A stretch of 64,000 nucleotides of DNA from Chalara sp. BL73 (lineage: Eukaryota > Ascomycota > Leotiomycetes > Helotiales), in assembly GCA_918026815.1 (NCBI GenBank), contig CAKJVC010000139.1:124001-188000 (forward strand). The letters are read 5' to 3'. The notes beneath the pieces are model-generated. The model saw only the letters and a program-made list of their open reading frames with translations. It was not told where the DNA came from and did not search any database. The position numbers and the translations under genes were made by a program. Positions within the stretch are counted from its first letter, which is position 1, and the number at the start of each line of letters is the position of its first letter. Shown one piece after another: positions 37,106-48,627 of the stretch.

Positions 37106-39041
37106 TCAGCGTTTATGTTGACTATCTCGACGAAATCTCGGCCTATTTATCGCTGGTTCACTTGAGGGAGATTCGAGATCAATATCATTTTCTGTTGTAT
37201 CAGTATGGCTAGATGCATAGTCGAAGCTCGTTTGTGGGTATTGCGTGTTGCCATAGTAATCACTCTGATTTGGATTTTGTGCCGCTGGGTACAAGTTGTT
37301 GGACGATAAAGAAGTCTGATACCCATAGCCCCCACTCGGAGTAGGACCAGTTTGGCCGTAAGACGTGTTGCTTGGCTGTTGCCAGGTTGACATCTGTACG
37401 TTAAAATTTTGATTCATGTTGCTGAGAGATGCAGGGCTTTGTGGATAGCTTGTGGAACTGGTAGAATATGTATTGGTCTGTATACGTGCATGCATTGAGT
37501 TATCCCTTGATGTGTGGCTAGGGTTCTGATAACCAGTGGCAGCTGGAAAGTAGCTAGAATAACCGGTATTACCAGTCTGATAGCTGGGGCTGGCATTCTG
37601 CCCGTAAGTACTTCCCGTAGGATAGTGTCCAGTTCCTTCAGTATAGCTCGATGTGGCACCAAAACCAATGCCACTGAGTTCAACATTCCTGGTCTGTAAA
37701 TCGTTTGGAGGAAGCTGTCCCAACTCGCCACCTCCACCTATAAAAGTATCTCTGAAATAGGCCAAGAGAGTTGCTCTAGAGCTAGAGTCTAGGTCGCCAA
37801 CTTCTTTAACTTTAACATTTGTCTCTACAGTATAAACTCGACCATAATTGACCAAAGATGGATCGCGCAGCGGTGCAGAAGACTTGACCAGTTTGACTTT
37901 TAGAGGACGCTTGGTGATACCATCAACCGGTTTAGGCTCTTGGTGACTATAGATATAGCTGTGTTCGCTAATATTTATCTGCTCCTTGAACGGCCCCTTG
38001 CCTTTATAGGACGTCACTGGAAGGCAAGTACAGCATTGATTGTCGTTGACCCCTTTGACCACAACAAAGCGTCTTATCTTCGAAAAAACTTTTGCACCGT
38101 ATGCAACTACACTCACAAATGTCGGCGTTTGATCGTTGAGCGGACCATCATATGGCTCTGTCCAGAGTGTGCTGAATACTTTGCCGACTCTGAAAAATGT
38201 TTTGAAATCCTTGTTGCGCTTTTTGTAAGAAGGATCGAGCTTTTCGGAATCTCCTTTAGTTCCACTAATATGGCGGATATTTGTAGGCGAATGAGCCGTT
38301 TTAGCGCTGTCTACTTCCGGACCATGTATACCACCATCACTTGTATGATTCGCTGGGACTGTAGTGAAAGGGTTGCTCGAAAATGGTATCGTAAACTCTT
38401 CTGCTGGAGAAAAGCCATGGGTATTCTCCTGCACTGTATTTGGAGCGTCATAATTTCCTCCTGAGCTTGTATATGTAGTGACGTATGTCTGATTTCTAAC
38501 CACTTCAGGACTTGCGCCAAAGCTTCCATATTCTTGATCATGGGTGGTGCCCGAAACTCTTGACTGACTCTGAGGGGAAATTGTATATTCGGATAGATGC
38601 TCAGTAGGGTCATCGACAGTCAAATCTCCAAATTGGTTGCTGAGATCCTGTGAAGGTAGATCAACATCAGCATCCGCTTCAGCTTCAGCCTCGGCATTGT
38701 CATCGTTTTGGGAGGATTGGTTGTAGCCACTGTGAGTATGGTATTGTGTCCCCCGTCGAGATCTGCCATGCGTTTGTGTTGTTTCGTATTGGTCATTTGG
38801 GTCATGTTCCCGATATGTCGTGCGGGGAGTTTCTCTAGTTCTTCGATTGTTAACAGAAGCTATTGACTAGCGAAGGTCGGTGGATAGATGGACTCACTCT
38901 TCATAAACCCTATTTCCATCTAAATACTTAATATTAGGAGGGCGTGACTAAGAGCAAGAGATTGTACTCACGCCTATCATGATAGAAGTATCGCCCTTGA
39001 CTGTCCTTCTTCTTCTTCTTCTTATGAGCTGAGAAAGCCAT
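37106..39041 (-). CDS. DUF6590 protein of module 1, 608 aa, three exons
   Basis: Exons 39041-38972, 38919-38898 and 38840-37106, with introns of 52 and 57 nt; the middle exon is only 22 nt. It starts MAFSAHKKKKKKDSQGRYFY, a basic head plus a W/Y-type segment. Residues about 104-235 are Ser/Thr/Gly-rich. DUF6590 spans about 236-395 (FFRVGKVFSTLWTEPYD; IRRFVVVKG; CTCLPVTSYKGKG; YTVETNVKVKEVGDLD). The last 200 residues are low-complexity and rich in Tyr, Gly, Ser, Gln and Asn (YSSYFPAATGYQNPS; GGYGYQTSL), like prion-like regions. Closest in the window to the giant gene: both share KVKEVG and lack the intron found in modules 2 and 3. Head to head with 40107. Confidence 0.8.
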
Positions 39042-40106
39042 CAGTAAGGCAAGCTGGGCTGTAGGATGTCGACTCACCATACAGAACCCGCTCTTTTATC
39101 CACCCATTTAGGGCGAACAGAATGGACGCGGCTCTGCAGATTTACCCATCGTACTCGACTGGATAACGGAGTTACCACGTCGATTGCGAAGTGGTGCCGC
39201 GAATTGGAAATGGCGGGGTATGCAATTTCGATGTCATGTGGTCTTAAGTGATATGCTGGACGCATTTCATGCTTGCATGTACACATCCATATTACTGGCT
39301 GGTGTTGTCACCTGCCCATCCTCGGTGTTGCCAGCAATATTTTGTGGCGTGGGAGACTGCTGCAGCCTGTGTGGGAAAAAAGCAGTATTCAATGCTGCGC
39401 AAGCCATCGCGCAGAAAGAGCGGCCGTTTTCGTTATGCATTGATAGATAATAATACCCATTCTTCGACAGGGAATGAAAGCTTCAGGGTTCCATTCCCCA
39501 TTCGACCCCTGAAACACCAAGATAAGTTGTGATACAGCCACAAGCTATTGGCACCAACCATTTTATAGGCGTGCTGACGCCTATCGTTCCAGACACACCA
39601 AGCAGAGCCGCAACTCCTGTCATTTTCCTTTTGAGTTCCGCTTTACCGACATCTTGGATCGACCCGGACAGAAAAGCTCTTTCCACTAAGGATGATATTC
39701 GCAATACAACGGTCGTTCGGTCGATATTGACTAATTGATTCCCTTCAGTGTCCGCGAGAATATATGCACCAAGGCTGGCGCGGCTCGTGATGTAGGTGGC
39801 CGTTGTCTACCGCTCAAGAGTCAATTTGGCTGACATCACAGCCTGCTGGACTTCGGAAGCCGTTCTCAGTCAACACACTTTCGCGAGTCAAGAAAGATAT
39901 GGCTTTGTGGGGCTTCTAATCAATACTTGCAGAAACAAATAAAGTGGTGCGAAGAATAATTTTCTTAAATAACTGATCGGACAATTTGGCACAATTGCGA
40001 GTTTGCAGATGTAAAATCTGAAACCGCAGACAAGGAGATATCTCCAAGCAGCAACTCGTGCTGCAATGGCTATGAATACTTCCAACTCAAAGATGGTCAC
40101 AGCACG
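39042..40106. promoter_or_regulatory. Divergent promoter region, module 1
   Basis: 1,065 bp between the start codons of the DUF6590 gene (-) and the coiled-coil gene (+). No coding region supported. No motif could be seen by eye that is clearly shared with the intergenic regions of modules 2 and 3. Confidence 0.5.
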
Positions 40107-41651
40107 ATGCCGAAGATCCGAGACGAGATTCTAGAGAAAGCATCAGATTCCAGTTCGGACCACAAACGCAAGCATGATCATTTCAAGTATCTGTCAGCCG
40201 GTCTTCTCAGAACACGCAGTTATCCTATACAAGCAAATCCAACCGCATCGCCATCTATTTCTTCCGATGGTGGGCGAAGCTGTGACGCTCAAGCTGATAT
40301 TCGAGCAAGAAACATCCGTGCTCGTGACCAAGTCCAAACATTACGTGCTAGAGTTGCGCGAATCCGAGCCCTTGCCATCAGAGCAAAGGATGAAGTGCAA
40401 GAATGCCGCGGTAGATATCAAAGCGCTAGCGCGCACTTCATGGGAACTGTTGACCAGTTGATGGTCCTGAACGAGGTCCAAGACTTGAAAGCGCTTCGAC
40501 CACATTACATAGAACTCCGATCTTTGCAAGATGAATTGGGTCCCCTGGAGGATAATTATGACTCCTTGCAACTTCAACTTCAGAATGAAGAGCAGAGTCT
40601 TGAGCTCGAAGAGGAAATTTTCTATCAACATATTAACCTGCCAATTAGCCAAACTCCAAACTCAGAACAGTCAACTCCAGCGTCGCCGCTGAACACCACC
40701 ATAATATTACGTCAAACAGAACCTGCAACGCCCGCAATCCAGCTTGAGCTAGATTTAGAGTACTTTCGCAAGATATCTGAAGCGGAAGTTATCAAGGAGG
40801 AACTTCAAGATCTTGAAGGTAGCAGATACAGCCTTCTAGAAGAATCCACATTTCGTCAACGTCATGGCCTAAGTCTCTCCGCTGAAAAATTAAAATTTCT
40901 TGCCGAGTTCCCAGAACAGTATCGAGCTACCTTCGAGTTACTCCAAGAACTTGAAAAGGAGATATTGGAACTCCGACAAAGGTGTTTAGTCGCCAAATTA
41001 TTTGATGAAACTGAGTATAAATATGAGGTTCGCAATACACTTGTGAACGATATATGGGACACCATACTCGACGTCACTTTTCGTTCCCCATTTAATGCAG
41101 CCGCACAACATGTTAAATACGATGCACATCCAACCAACTACCAAGATAAACACGACTATGTGAACAACTGGATACTGGATTGGGTGAAAGATTCGCCTCT
41201 TGAAGCATTGAGACTCCGAGCTTGGATATACTCCGCATGTCCTGAGATGGAGAATGAGCCGCTTGATAGTGATAGATGGTCAGAACTCGCTCTTTTGTGG
41301 TGGCATATCGATGCACTTGGGCCGCCAGTGAATACGGACGAAACACAAAAGTCAAATAATAAAACACCTGGAGATTCTAGTATTCGTCTTATTGATGGGA
41401 GCTATTTTTCGGCCGAAACTCATGACTTCTTTGATGAAACTATCATATTTGGCGGCTCACCTTCTACTCGAAAACCAAAGCTGGGAAGCGCACGAGATAC
41501 AGTCGAATCACAACCAGTTGCTGACCCTCAAGCGATTCATGAGCCACCCGCCACTAGCCTCTCTAAGAAAACATCACAATCCATAGTGGAAAAATCAGAA
41601 TCGCCAATGGAGTCTATTCAAGATGATCTTACAGCGTTGACATTGCTGTAA
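40107..41651 (+). CDS. Coiled-coil protein of module 1, 514 aa
   Basis: Single exon, ATG at 40107. After a basic, Ser-rich head (1-60) the protein is largely helical. Coiled coil 1 (about 63-175) ends in LRSLQDELGPLEDNYDSLQ (GPLED at 145-149), followed by a linker. Coiled coil 2 (about 215-310) contains EELQDLEGSRYSLLEES and ELEKEILELRQRCLVAKLFDE. A C-terminal part begins VNNWILDWVKDSPLEALRL and has a Trp-rich ELALLWWHIDALGPP. The same order (GPLED coil, second coil ending REECL/RQRCL, NxWLLD segment) occurs at 48628. No enzyme motif, membrane segment or DNA-binding domain seen. Divergent from a DUF6590 gene. Confidence 0.8.
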   Translation: MPKIRDEILEKASDSSSDHKRKHDHFKYLSAGLLRTRSYPIQANPTASPSISSDGGRSCDAQADIRARNIRARDQVQTLRARVARIRALAIRAKDEVQECRGRYQSASAHFMGTVDQLMVLNEVQDLKALRPHYIELRSLQDELGPLEDNYDSLQLQLQNEEQSLELEEEIFYQHINLPISQTPNSEQSTPASPLNTTIILRQTEPATPAIQLELDLEYFRKISEAEVIKEELQDLEGSRYSLLEESTFRQRHGLSLSAEKLKFLAEFPEQYRATFELLQELEKEILELRQRCLVAKLFDETEYKYEVRNTLVNDIWDTILDVTFRSPFNAAAQHVKYDAHPTNYQDKHDYVNNWILDWVKDSPLEALRLRAWIYSACPEMENEPLDSDRWSELALLWWHIDALGPPVNTDETQKSNNKTPGDSSIRLIDGSYFSAETHDFFDETIIFGGSPSTRKPKLGSARDTVESQPVADPQAIHEPPATSLSKKTSQSIVEKSESPMESIQDDLTALTLL

Positions 41652-43169
41652 TGACATCAACGCATCAATTCTCTTCGACACTTAACATCTAGCAGTCCGT
41701 CCCACTCTGGCACAAATCTTAATAATAGAGCCAAGTATAAATTGGCTAAGATCGTAAAACATCCAAAGACACTAGTCTCAAGGACTGCTTTTCGACTATT
41801 TGGAAGACCCATCTCCTTTTTTAGTCTCTGTATATGCCTATCTTCATTTCTGCTGTCCGCAAATTATATGAGCAGTTTCTAGTCCAGGGCACGAATGAAA
41901 TGATGGAATGCTGGTTTCAAGCTTTGCATTTGTATCTCTAGGACTCAGCTATATCTTCATGTCAGGCGTCTTAATTATGCTCTAGGCATGAATGAACTTC
42001 TGGACTTTCTTAAGGTTTATATTCTACCTGACTGTTCCTTTAACTTTAGTCATGTCTCTAGACTTCGGGTTGGTCCTTTTTTAACATCTTGACGTTCCGC
42101 GTCGTGAGATTCAGTAATTAGATTTTAAGTCTACCAGGAAAAGTTTCAATACGGGTATATAAATAACAAGATAATACATCACTGCGATCACTGTCATTGA
42201 GCCTCGTCCATCTTTAGAATACAACTATGAGTTGCCATGACCTTCGGCAAAACTGAAAATCAGATAAATTGTCTAGTTGAAATACAAGGCTGCCAAGCTC
42301 GAAGGTATGCGTCGAACGCGGCCAGAGATTCATGTGCGAGAGATCCCAATGCGCTTGCTTTTTCCTGGCCACCCACCGGCCGATGGGATGTGGGAGAGTG
42401 GGGTATGTGGCGCCAACAGATATTGGATAATGATGCTCGAGTAGTTAGGAAGCGGGTTTGTGGGGTATTATCATACAAGCTACTTGCTTTTTTGACTATG
42501 CATGTATTTGGCGCAGATACGTGTACAAGTTAGTCTTGTTGCAGAGGCGATTAGATCAATGTGGAGTAATATAAGCAGCGATTGACCCTTTTCGCGATGA
42601 CCTGCAGCAGGTGTGGTGTGTAAAGACGTGCAGATAGCGCTATTATTGTAGAACCAAGTAGCGGTCAGTCAGTGATACACTTATCAGTTCGGAATATGAT
42701 CTTATAATTGATACTCTAGAATACGGTAGGAGACACACCCATTGTGTTTGGTCCCCGCTACCTGTGACTGAAAAGAAGCAAGGTTGCGTTGCAGCAAATC
42801 CCTTTATCAGGCTACCTGTATGTGAGAGAAGAATAATGAGACCAAAAGTTTGTTCTGCTGCTTAAATATTGCTAGGATATGCGCTTTCAAGTCCCAGGAG
42901 TTTGGCGAAATAGCAATCGACAATAGTAACAAAACACTAGCTAAGCTTGATTATCTGACATTATCATAATCAATCTTAGCAGCCTTAGAAGTATTCCCGA
43001 CGGAAATGATAGCTCTACCAAAAAAAAGGTGAAAGAGACAGGAAGGAAACAGAGAGGGAGAGTCGTAAGTGGCCAGCAGGGCGTAGTGGCCGTTTGAAAT
43101 GGCGCAGACACTATAATTCATTTTGGAAGTAGGCATTCGAAAATCGCAGGCCGACGCATTCACATTCGT
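41652..43169. other. Intergenic region, no supported gene
   Basis: An ATG-initiated ORF of 98 codons at 42237-42533 (+) has no recognisable features beyond a Trp-rich stretch (WPPTGRWDVGEWGMW) and is not claimed. Nothing else seen. Confidence 0.4.
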
Positions 43170-43550
43170 CACGAAGCCTCGTATGAATTGTCCTGACGAT
43201 CATAATCATTATTCTTGTAGATTATATTTCCTAATTCTGTAGAATTGATTATTGGGTTTTGGATCCATTCAGATAACTGTCTTGAAGGGAGTGCGTAGAA
43301 AATTAGGTCAGCTCCTCGATTTTGTCCGTCACCTTCCAACTTAGACTCAATAGGGGATTTCTGTCGGTCAGGAGTTTGCCTTTGAGTAAGATTGCAGTCC
43401 ATATAAAATTGTTGCTTGTGAGCTTGTGCGATCCCCCTATAGATAACACTCACGTCATGGCATGTTTAACTGTATAGAGCTTGGCGTAATTGATGCAAGC
43501 CGCATAGTCAAGTCTATCTTGAGGAAGCTGGGAACCAATCAAAACTCTTT
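43170..43550 (-). pseudogene. Decayed DUF6590 gene fragment
   Basis: On the minus strand, about 43545-43455 reads as a chain containing LIGSQLPQDRLDY and INYAKLYTVKH. This matches the last core strands of DUF6590 in the intact copies (LNYAKIYTVEHNVKV at 46178-47045 and LNYSKLYTVEH at 53723-54116). The frame then meets a stop, and the expected continuation resumes in another frame (VIYRGIAQAHKQQF) down to 43169. No convincing upstream part of the domain was found. This looks like a fifth, broken member of the array in the same orientation as the intact ones. Confidence 0.55.
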
Positions 43551-46177
43551 TTGATTATTCTATTCTGAAGGCATTATACTTCAGCGTATCCTTCAGCATG
43601 CACCCATCTTAGTGTTGCTCGCCATTATGTGTCAGCATATGTGATGCATATTAGGCAATCAACATCATACTTTCGACGAAGTTATGTCCTTCCGTGCTTA
43701 AACTCTTCGCTCGAACGTGTGTTGAGATCTAAAGCTTCCTTAAAGGGAGTAATCATCCTAAAACGGGAAATATATGAATTCAGATCAAATGCCTTATTTG
43801 CAACAAAATTTTGTAAGATTACGTTTTTCTTCGGCTGATTAGTAGCCTATGTAGACCCATTGGATTAAATGACCTTGATTATTTATATATTACACGTCTT
43901 CAGCTAATATAGTACCATATGAAACGCGTAATTATGTACAGATGAGGCAGACATGCAATTATCCCCATTGTCCCGTCGCCCAAATCTCCCAGAACAGGGG
44001 TTCAAAAAGTTTTAATCGCGCAGCGGGTTAGTCCAGCTGTACATGGCGACAGTTACAAAACAGAGCTTTGGAGGAGGGAATTAGCCTAGCTCGAAGATGA
44101 TTTCCTCTTATATTCCAAAGAACTCGCGTGTCGCAAGATATATAACGTTGTCATCTCAACCTGTAAATTAATGCCTTGCTGATTTGCTGATTTGCTGATT
44201 TTTACACCCTTGGAGGTCCCTTACAACCTTGAAATAATCTCTTTATTCGCTTTGAGCTATCTGATTAGAGGCTCCAAAAGAAGCTATTTACCTAACTTCA
44301 ACACAATAGGAGTGCTGAGGCGCTTCAGTTGATGGCCTAATGGACATTTTGTGTGATTCGCAGTCTGATATGTCGCGCTCAGAGACATTGATATCTTCGA
44401 CCTTGAGGTAGAATATGGGGACAAACAAAATTATGCCAATAAATGGATACCACGCCTCGCTCGTGGATCTATCTGTATATCAAATAGCTAAGTCACCAGT
44501 CCGCGTAAACTATGTGTTTCTAGAACTTTTGAATCTGACTGAAAAGCTGCAGTCAAGCTCCCTGCAATTAGGACATAAATAAAGCTGGAAAATTGACAAG
44601 GTACAACTCTAGTAGGCGTACATCGCATCAACACACCATCACAACCATGAGAAAAGATGGGACTGTGTCTTTCCAATTTACACTGCCAAGCGGCATATAG
44701 ATACAGTTGGGTGTTTTGGTCTCTATTAACCGATAATAGTGCTATTACAATACACTTACAGGCCACTTCCAATATAGGTGGTACAGGGTATTTAGTAGTA
44801 TTCTCTTTAGGTTTGGGGTTCTTTCACGACACCTGTAATCCTTCTCGGCTATGTACTCCAAAGAGATTTCTTGACAACTTCACGCATGAGGGGGGCTTGA
44901 ATATCATAATTAAACGAAACAAACATCGCTGTCGCAGTATTAGTTCCTGATGTGCATGTATTACCATTATTGCCGGTTTGGAATTTCAAGAGATTGCGAG
45001 CAATAAAACTCAGACGCAGCGCGAAACCAATATAATAATTAGAGTGAGCATAGGTCATTAAGCTCTAAAGTAAGGCAAATATAAGCAAGCAGACACGCCC
45101 AGTGATTTTGGACCCCAACAGTTGCTGCCTGGTCCGCCCATTGCTAGGCAGGCTTACAACAGCAAGACCCTGTGACTCAATGATAGACATTCTTCTATCC
45201 AACTTAGTTTACATCTTAGATTCGGGACTAGTTGTCGGTGTCAGAATATCGAGTTTGCGCTACCCATCAGTGACGGATCGGATCAAAGTGCATGCTGGCA
45301 CTAGATGCCCTTCCGCTCCTTAGTTCCCGTCCTCGCTTAATAAATGGCTTCTCCGTCGGGGATCTATCATTTTGCAAGGGGCCAGGTGCAGCGGACGGAT
45401 GCGGGGAGTGCATTGCACATGCATGTTTATATGCAAGGCTGCATGGCTTTCAAGTCTTGATGCATGTGGCTGAAAACAGTATTGGATCAATGTTTGTGGG
45501 CGGTGAACAGCCTCGAGTATGCATGATCCCGAATAAGGCTTTTCCATAGTTGTTTGATGTCATGCTCATTGTGTAACAGACACAACATGAAAGAGGATGG
45601 ATGCATGAAGTCTGCATTCTTGATGGTGGGTGGCTATCTCAATTTCGTGGAGTGCCTAAGTGAGTTCTCATCCACCACATTCTTTGAAAAATGATGCCTT
45701 CATAAAGAAATTGCTTCTTTGGTGTCTTTAATATGGGGGCTATTATTCCATAAGATAGGGTTGGCATGACCAATATGAATCATTTCAATGAAGTCCGGTG
45801 TTTAGCCATCGCAATACATGATATGGATGATAACATTAAGCTTGAGGGAGAAAATCAGCGCAATCGTATATAGTAGCCAACCCATTGTTTCTTATGGCAA
45901 GGCGTTCAAATCATTGCCAAATAGCACAGCTGCTGCATGTGCCCAACCAACTTAGACTCAGAAGGCAGAACTTAAATCAGTATGAGAGCATAAAACAAAA
46001 CTGTTTTGAAAAAAAAAACCTTCGCTCGCCAGCGGACCAAAATTGCGACCAGTATCATTCACCTTTTAATGTGGTGAGAACGGCCTGCATCAAAGCAGGC
46101 CAACGTATTTGAAGACCAAACAAGACATCCCGTGACAGTGTTCCATGTTCATCGCCGATTAGGGTGCCATACTGATA
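43551..46177. other. Gene-poor region between modules 1 and 2
   Basis: No intact gene in about 2.6 kb. If the fragment at 43170-43550 was once part of a module, its coiled-coil partner should have stood here on the plus strand; no clear trace of the GPLED or NxWLLD segments was found. A short tandem repeat lies at 44176-44199. Confidence 0.45.
44176..44199. repeat. Three perfect copies of TTGCTGAT
   Basis: An 8-bp unit repeated three times in tandem in non-coding sequence. Confidence 0.8.
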
Positions 46178-47938
46178 TCAGTGTCTTCGATGATCTTTCT
46201 TCTTGCCCGACCTTCTGTCTTGGTGTTGTGCTGTCTGATTGACGTATTGCTCTTGCTCTTGCTCTTCCATCCCTGGTTCTTGTTCCTCAGTAATCTGTCC
46301 TTGATTCATGCTATCTGAATGCTGAATCTGATTTTGGCTGCTGGCGGGGAAATAGCTATTATGATACGTAGAAGCACCCCCAGCAGAGTAGTAGCCACTC
46401 CCAGATGTAGCAACATGGGGTACGTATGGATATTGGCCTGTTGGCGGTGTGAATTGAGTTGCCCCAAAGTCTGACGCCTGTATAGACGAACCAGCAGCTC
46501 CGTATTGAGACGAAGCTGGAAAGTACTGGTTATTTGTAGGCTGAGATCCATACATAGAGGATCCAGAATAATTTGATACATATGAGACCTGGTTACCTCC
46601 AAGAGATTGCGAAGCTGGAAAGTAGCTCGTAGCAGGAAATTGCTGGTATGATTGAGGCGGATACACAGCACCGCCTGCAAATGAGGAAACTGCGTTGGAG
46701 TCTGATGCTGGTCTAGGATTTCTGGACCTTGGAACTTGCATTGGTGGATGCACGTCGTTATAATCAGCGGCAAGCTGATTTACTGAGCTTTCGTGGACTT
46801 CGCCAATAAACCAGACCTTGACATTGTGCTCCACAGTGTAAATTTTGGCATAGTTCAAACGTGAATATTTATCCAGTTTATGACGTTGGCTAATAGGAGT
46901 GACTTGGATGGGCTGCCTTGTTAAGCCTTTCTCTTTTTCTCCAGCCACGTATACCGGTTTCGTGGTCGTATATATGACGGTATGGTCGTTCACGTGAACC
47001 CCTTTCTTTAGACCTCCTTGGGCGGAATATGTGTTGATTGGCCTACTGAAGGTATTAGAATTCAACAAGTATCTTTAGTTCTATAAATTGAAACTCACAA
47101 ACATAAAGAATGGCCCTGCCTTTCTCTAACTATCACAAATCTCCGCACCTTTGCAAATATTTTCTCACCATATTTATCCTGCCGCACGGAGACATCCTCT
47201 TCAGCACCCTGACTATGGTTATTATTTCCATTAGGCTCAGCCCAGAGGATTTTGAAGATCTAATGATACTGAGTTAGTATACCTATGTACTATGGCCACT
47301 TATCTAGCAGTCTTAGAACAATAAATACGATTTAGGACAACTTACCCTTCCCCAACGAAATTCATGGCTTTGATGCTTCTTATAGTCTATGGCTATAAGC
47401 AGGATATTCACTTAAGAGGATAATATATACTTACTCCGATCGAACTGTTCGTGCGTAGTTTCAGGATCTTTAGTCCGTATCAGAGTTCCAACTGGTGGCT
47501 CTGGGACAGTCTCTTCGAATGAGCTCATTCCCAGCTGGCTGAGATTTTCAGTGATGGCGTCAACAGGTGTTGTGGTATAATTTTCAGGGATGGTATATTC
47601 TGCGGTGCTTCGTGGAACGTCCACTGTGTTGACCTGTGTACGTGGAACATTTGGTTCGCTCTCAGCTGCAATATCAACATTTGTTTCAGCATCCTGATCC
47701 GTGACATTCTGAGAATAATTATATTCTACTATATTTGCAAAACCTAGTTAATATAATTTTCATGTTTAGAGTGTTTGATTGACCTACCTGCACCAGATTC
47801 GGTGTGGCGGAATTGGTAATGAAACTGTTTCTCATCGTCCCAGATCCATTCACTCCATGAATTCTCTGCCTTGCCAGTATGCTTCGCGGAGCCCTTATGA
47901 GTCGACCCTCTAGAGTGTTTTTTCCTACCTGGAAACAT
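46178..47938 (-). CDS. DUF6590 protein of module 2, 511 aa, five exons
   Basis: Exons 47938-47788, 47743-47435, 47392-47346, 47259-47099 and 47045-46178 join in frame (introns 44, 42, 86 and 53 nt). The N-terminus has a basic head and the WSEWIWDDEKQFHYQFRH segment typical of this family. DUF6590 lies at about 156-325 (EFRWGRIFKILWAEP; VRRFVIVRE; FRPINTYSAQGG; HTVIYTTTKP; LNYAKIYTVEHNVKVWFIGE). The remaining 190 residues are Tyr/Ser/Gln/Gly-rich with repeated YFPAS motifs (TSYFPASQS, NQYFPASSQ, NSYFPASSQ) and end in an acidic/Gln stretch and a basic KKKDHRRH tail. Head to head with 48628. Confidence 0.8.
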
Positions 47939-48627
47939 ATCGGTCGAAGTAGGTATTAGCTAGTTTCATTTTTCAACTATAACTTCACGGGTTGCCCCCG
48001 TGCCTTTATGGTGCTGATTGCGCATTTGAGGCTCAACTACCTCCACTCTAGTCCCGTCCTCCCCCTCCCCAACATCATATTCGCAGATGAAAGAAGCAGT
48101 CTCCTGCAGAAGAAATAAGGATGGTAAGTGGTTCGCATTCAGCCGATCCGACGCTTGTTCTGTAAAGTGGTATTCTGCAAGGCTAGGGTTGTCTCATCCT
48201 TGTTATGCTACCCAAGCAAGGGCGTGCCGCCTTATCAGGAGATTCTAAAGCCACCTTTAAATAGTTCTCTTACGCACAAGTTATGGGCGCCCTATCTGTG
48301 ATTTCGGTACCACGATCCCGCCTTTTCTTCTGCTATATATACCATGTCCTCCTATGTTGTAGTTTAGCGATCCGATGTCCATTCTTCATACTCAGCCTCA
48401 TCCACCTTCATGAGCTCCATATAGTCATCGGCAGATTTGGCGCATTTATTTTTTTTGAATTAATGATCACATTTCGTACACAAACGTTCACAACGCTTAC
48501 AAATGGGCTTTTTTTTTTTAACGCGATAGAAGCCCCTGCTAGGTCCCAAAGCCGTCTTGGCCGATGATAACTACATATTTTAATGCATCATTGGTATGCA
48601 AACTAGCAAACAGATACACGAGTAAAA
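47939..48627. promoter_or_regulatory. Divergent promoter region, module 2
   Basis: 689 bp between the two start codons. It contains a C/T-rich stretch near 48040-48075 and a TATATATA-like run near 48335-48342. No shared operator with the other modules could be identified by eye. Confidence 0.5.
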
